From positions 1 to 5,598 of the forward strand of contig WGFF01000277.1 of NCBI GenBank assembly GCA_015492355.1: a stretch of 5,598 nucleotides of DNA, read 5' to 3'. Position numbers and translations under genes: made by a program. Source of the stretch: Deltaproteobacteria bacterium. GTDB lineage: Bacteria; Desulfobacterota; GWC2-55-46; S146-73. Of the stretch, positions 4,754-5,598 are shown piece after piece (the first letter of the stretch is position 1; each line of letters opens with the position of its first letter). A model generated the notes under the pieces. It had not been told where the DNA came from and ran no database searches. It saw only the letters and a list, made by a program, of their open reading frames with translations.

Positions 4754-5598
4754 TTATCTATTGTGTAGGCTCTGGTGAGTCCCTGCCTTCTTAAGGAGCG
4801 GGAAGCCGAGTTGCTTCCGTGTGCGGAGGTACTGTTCTGCGCATCTCCTTGCAAGGGCTCTCACCCTGCCTATGAATCTCGTCCTCTCTGCCACACTTAT
4901 GGCACCACGGGCATCGAGGAGATTGAAGGTATGGGAACACTTAAGACACATATCATAGGCAGGAAAGACAAGCCCCTTTTCAATGAGCCTTAAACCCTCC
5001 TTTTCGTATACATCGAAGAGGTTGAAGAGCATATCCGTATCCGCATCGTCGAAGTTGTATCTCGAATATTCGTACTCGCCCCTGTGGTGTACATCCCCGT
5101 AGGTCACATCCTCTGTCCACTTCAGGTCGAATACATTGTCCACCCCCTGTAGATACATGGTTATACGCTCAAGACCATAGGTTATCTCCCCTGATACAGG
5201 GTCAAGGTCGATCCCACCTGCCTGCTGAAAGTAGGTAAACTGGGTTATCTCCATACCATCGAGCCACACCTCCCATCCAAGCCCCCATGCACCCAGGGTG
5301 GGTGATTCCCAGTCGTCCTCCACAAATCTTATGTCGTGATCGAGGGGATCTATACCGAGGGTTTTAAGACTGTCGAGATATATATCCTGTATGTCATCAG
5401 GAGAAGGCTTGAGTATGACCTGGAACTGGTAGTAGTGCTGGAGTCTGTTTGGATTCTCTCCGTACCTGCCATCCGTGGGACGCCTGGATGGCTCCACATA
5501 GGCTGCCTTCCAGGGCTCTGGACCAACTACCCTCAGGAATGTGGCAGGATGAAATGTACCAGCACCCTTCTCCATATCGTATGGCTGATGGATAATAC
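4754..5598 (-). CDS. glyQ: Glycyl-tRNA synthetase alpha subunit, 5' end outside window
   Basis: The alpha (catalytic) subunit of the bacterial alpha2beta2 glycyl-tRNA synthetase, a class II enzyme that activates glycine with ATP; GlyS contributes tRNA recognition. The ATG at 5575 is not the start: the frame continues to the right edge as IIHQPYD-MEKGAGT, matching the IVQPLDMEVGAGT region of E. coli GlyQ. About 25 N-terminal residues are therefore missing. Counting from Met 5575, family motifs are PSRRPTDGRYGENPNRLQHY (29-48), DIRFVEDDWESPTLGAWGLG (81-100), GMEITQFTYFQQAGG (107-121), and the class II motif-3 region GLERITMYLQGVD (134-146). The C-terminal FNLLDARGAISVAERTR (217-233) is also conserved. 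The stop is TAA at 4756-4754. The next gene on the strand is hemL, not the usual glyS. Confidence 0.97.
   Translation of the reverse strand, partial: IIHQPYDMEKGAGTFHPATFLRVVGPEPWKAAYVEPSRRPTDGRYGENPNRLQHYYQFQVILKPSPDDIQDIYLDSLKTLGIDPLDHDIRFVEDDWESPTLGAWGLGWEVWLDGMEITQFTYFQQAGGIDLDPVSGEITYGLERITMYLQGVDNVFDLKWTEDVTYGDVHHRGEYEYSRYNFDDADTDMLFNLFDVYEKEGLRLIEKGLVFPAYDMCLKCSHTFNLLDARGAISVAERTRFIGRVRALARRCAEQYLRTRKQLGFPLLKKAGTHQSLHNR

Noticed and set aside
5573..5575. ATG as the start of glyQ
   Set aside because: Upstream codons encode IIHQPYD, matching the conserved GlyQ region before this Met, so the real start lies beyond the window.

Overview
The window is bacterial chromosomal DNA. It carries a bacterial-type class II glycyl-tRNA synthetase alpha subunit, the C5-pathway enzyme HemL and a UppP/BacA undecaprenyl-diphosphate phosphatase. 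Arginine codons lean heavily to AGG and coding strands are purine-rich. With a 40-residue-unit TPR protein this fits a Nitrospirota-like or deltaproteobacteria-like lineage, but that placement is inference and no 16S or other strong marker is present.

Layout, left to right. Bases 1-2234 hold a tight rightward operon: a TPR protein cut by the left edge, a Nudix hydrolase starting 6 nt after it, and uppP, whose ATG directly abuts the Nudix stop codon. A leftward Cro/CI-type HTH regulator (2221-2583) overlaps the end of uppP tail-to-tail by 14 nt. Bases 2584-3004 contain no convincing ordinary gene. A free-standing response-regulator receiver domain (3005-3376) reads rightward. Leftward, entering from the right edge, come glyQ (its first ~25 codons outside the window) and hemL (3397-4674), probably co-transcribed.

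The most interesting part is 2550-2770. A perfect sigma70-type promoter (TTGACA, 17-nt spacer, TATAAT) has its -35 box on the start codon of the HTH regulator and points into the gene-free stretch. The predicted RNA begins near 2612. It can form a long-range 7-bp helix closing a domain of about 120 nt, competing local hairpins on C- and G-runs, and a following 3' hairpin. It also carries a well-placed Shine-Dalgarno ahead of a 12-codon ORF. TTTATC-type half-sites, including an inverted repeat inside the first codons of the regulator, flank the promoter. Together these suggest an autoregulated HTH switch controlling either a small structured RNA or a long structured leader for the response regulator. 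The sequence motifs are directly visible; their function is inferred. I do not recognise the RNA as a known family.

The remaining genes look intact and ordinary. HemL makes 5-aminolevulinate for tetrapyrroles, GlyQ charges glycyl-tRNA together with GlyS, and UppP recycles the cell-wall lipid carrier. No tRNA, rRNA, CRISPR, insertion sequence or strong intrinsic terminator was seen.
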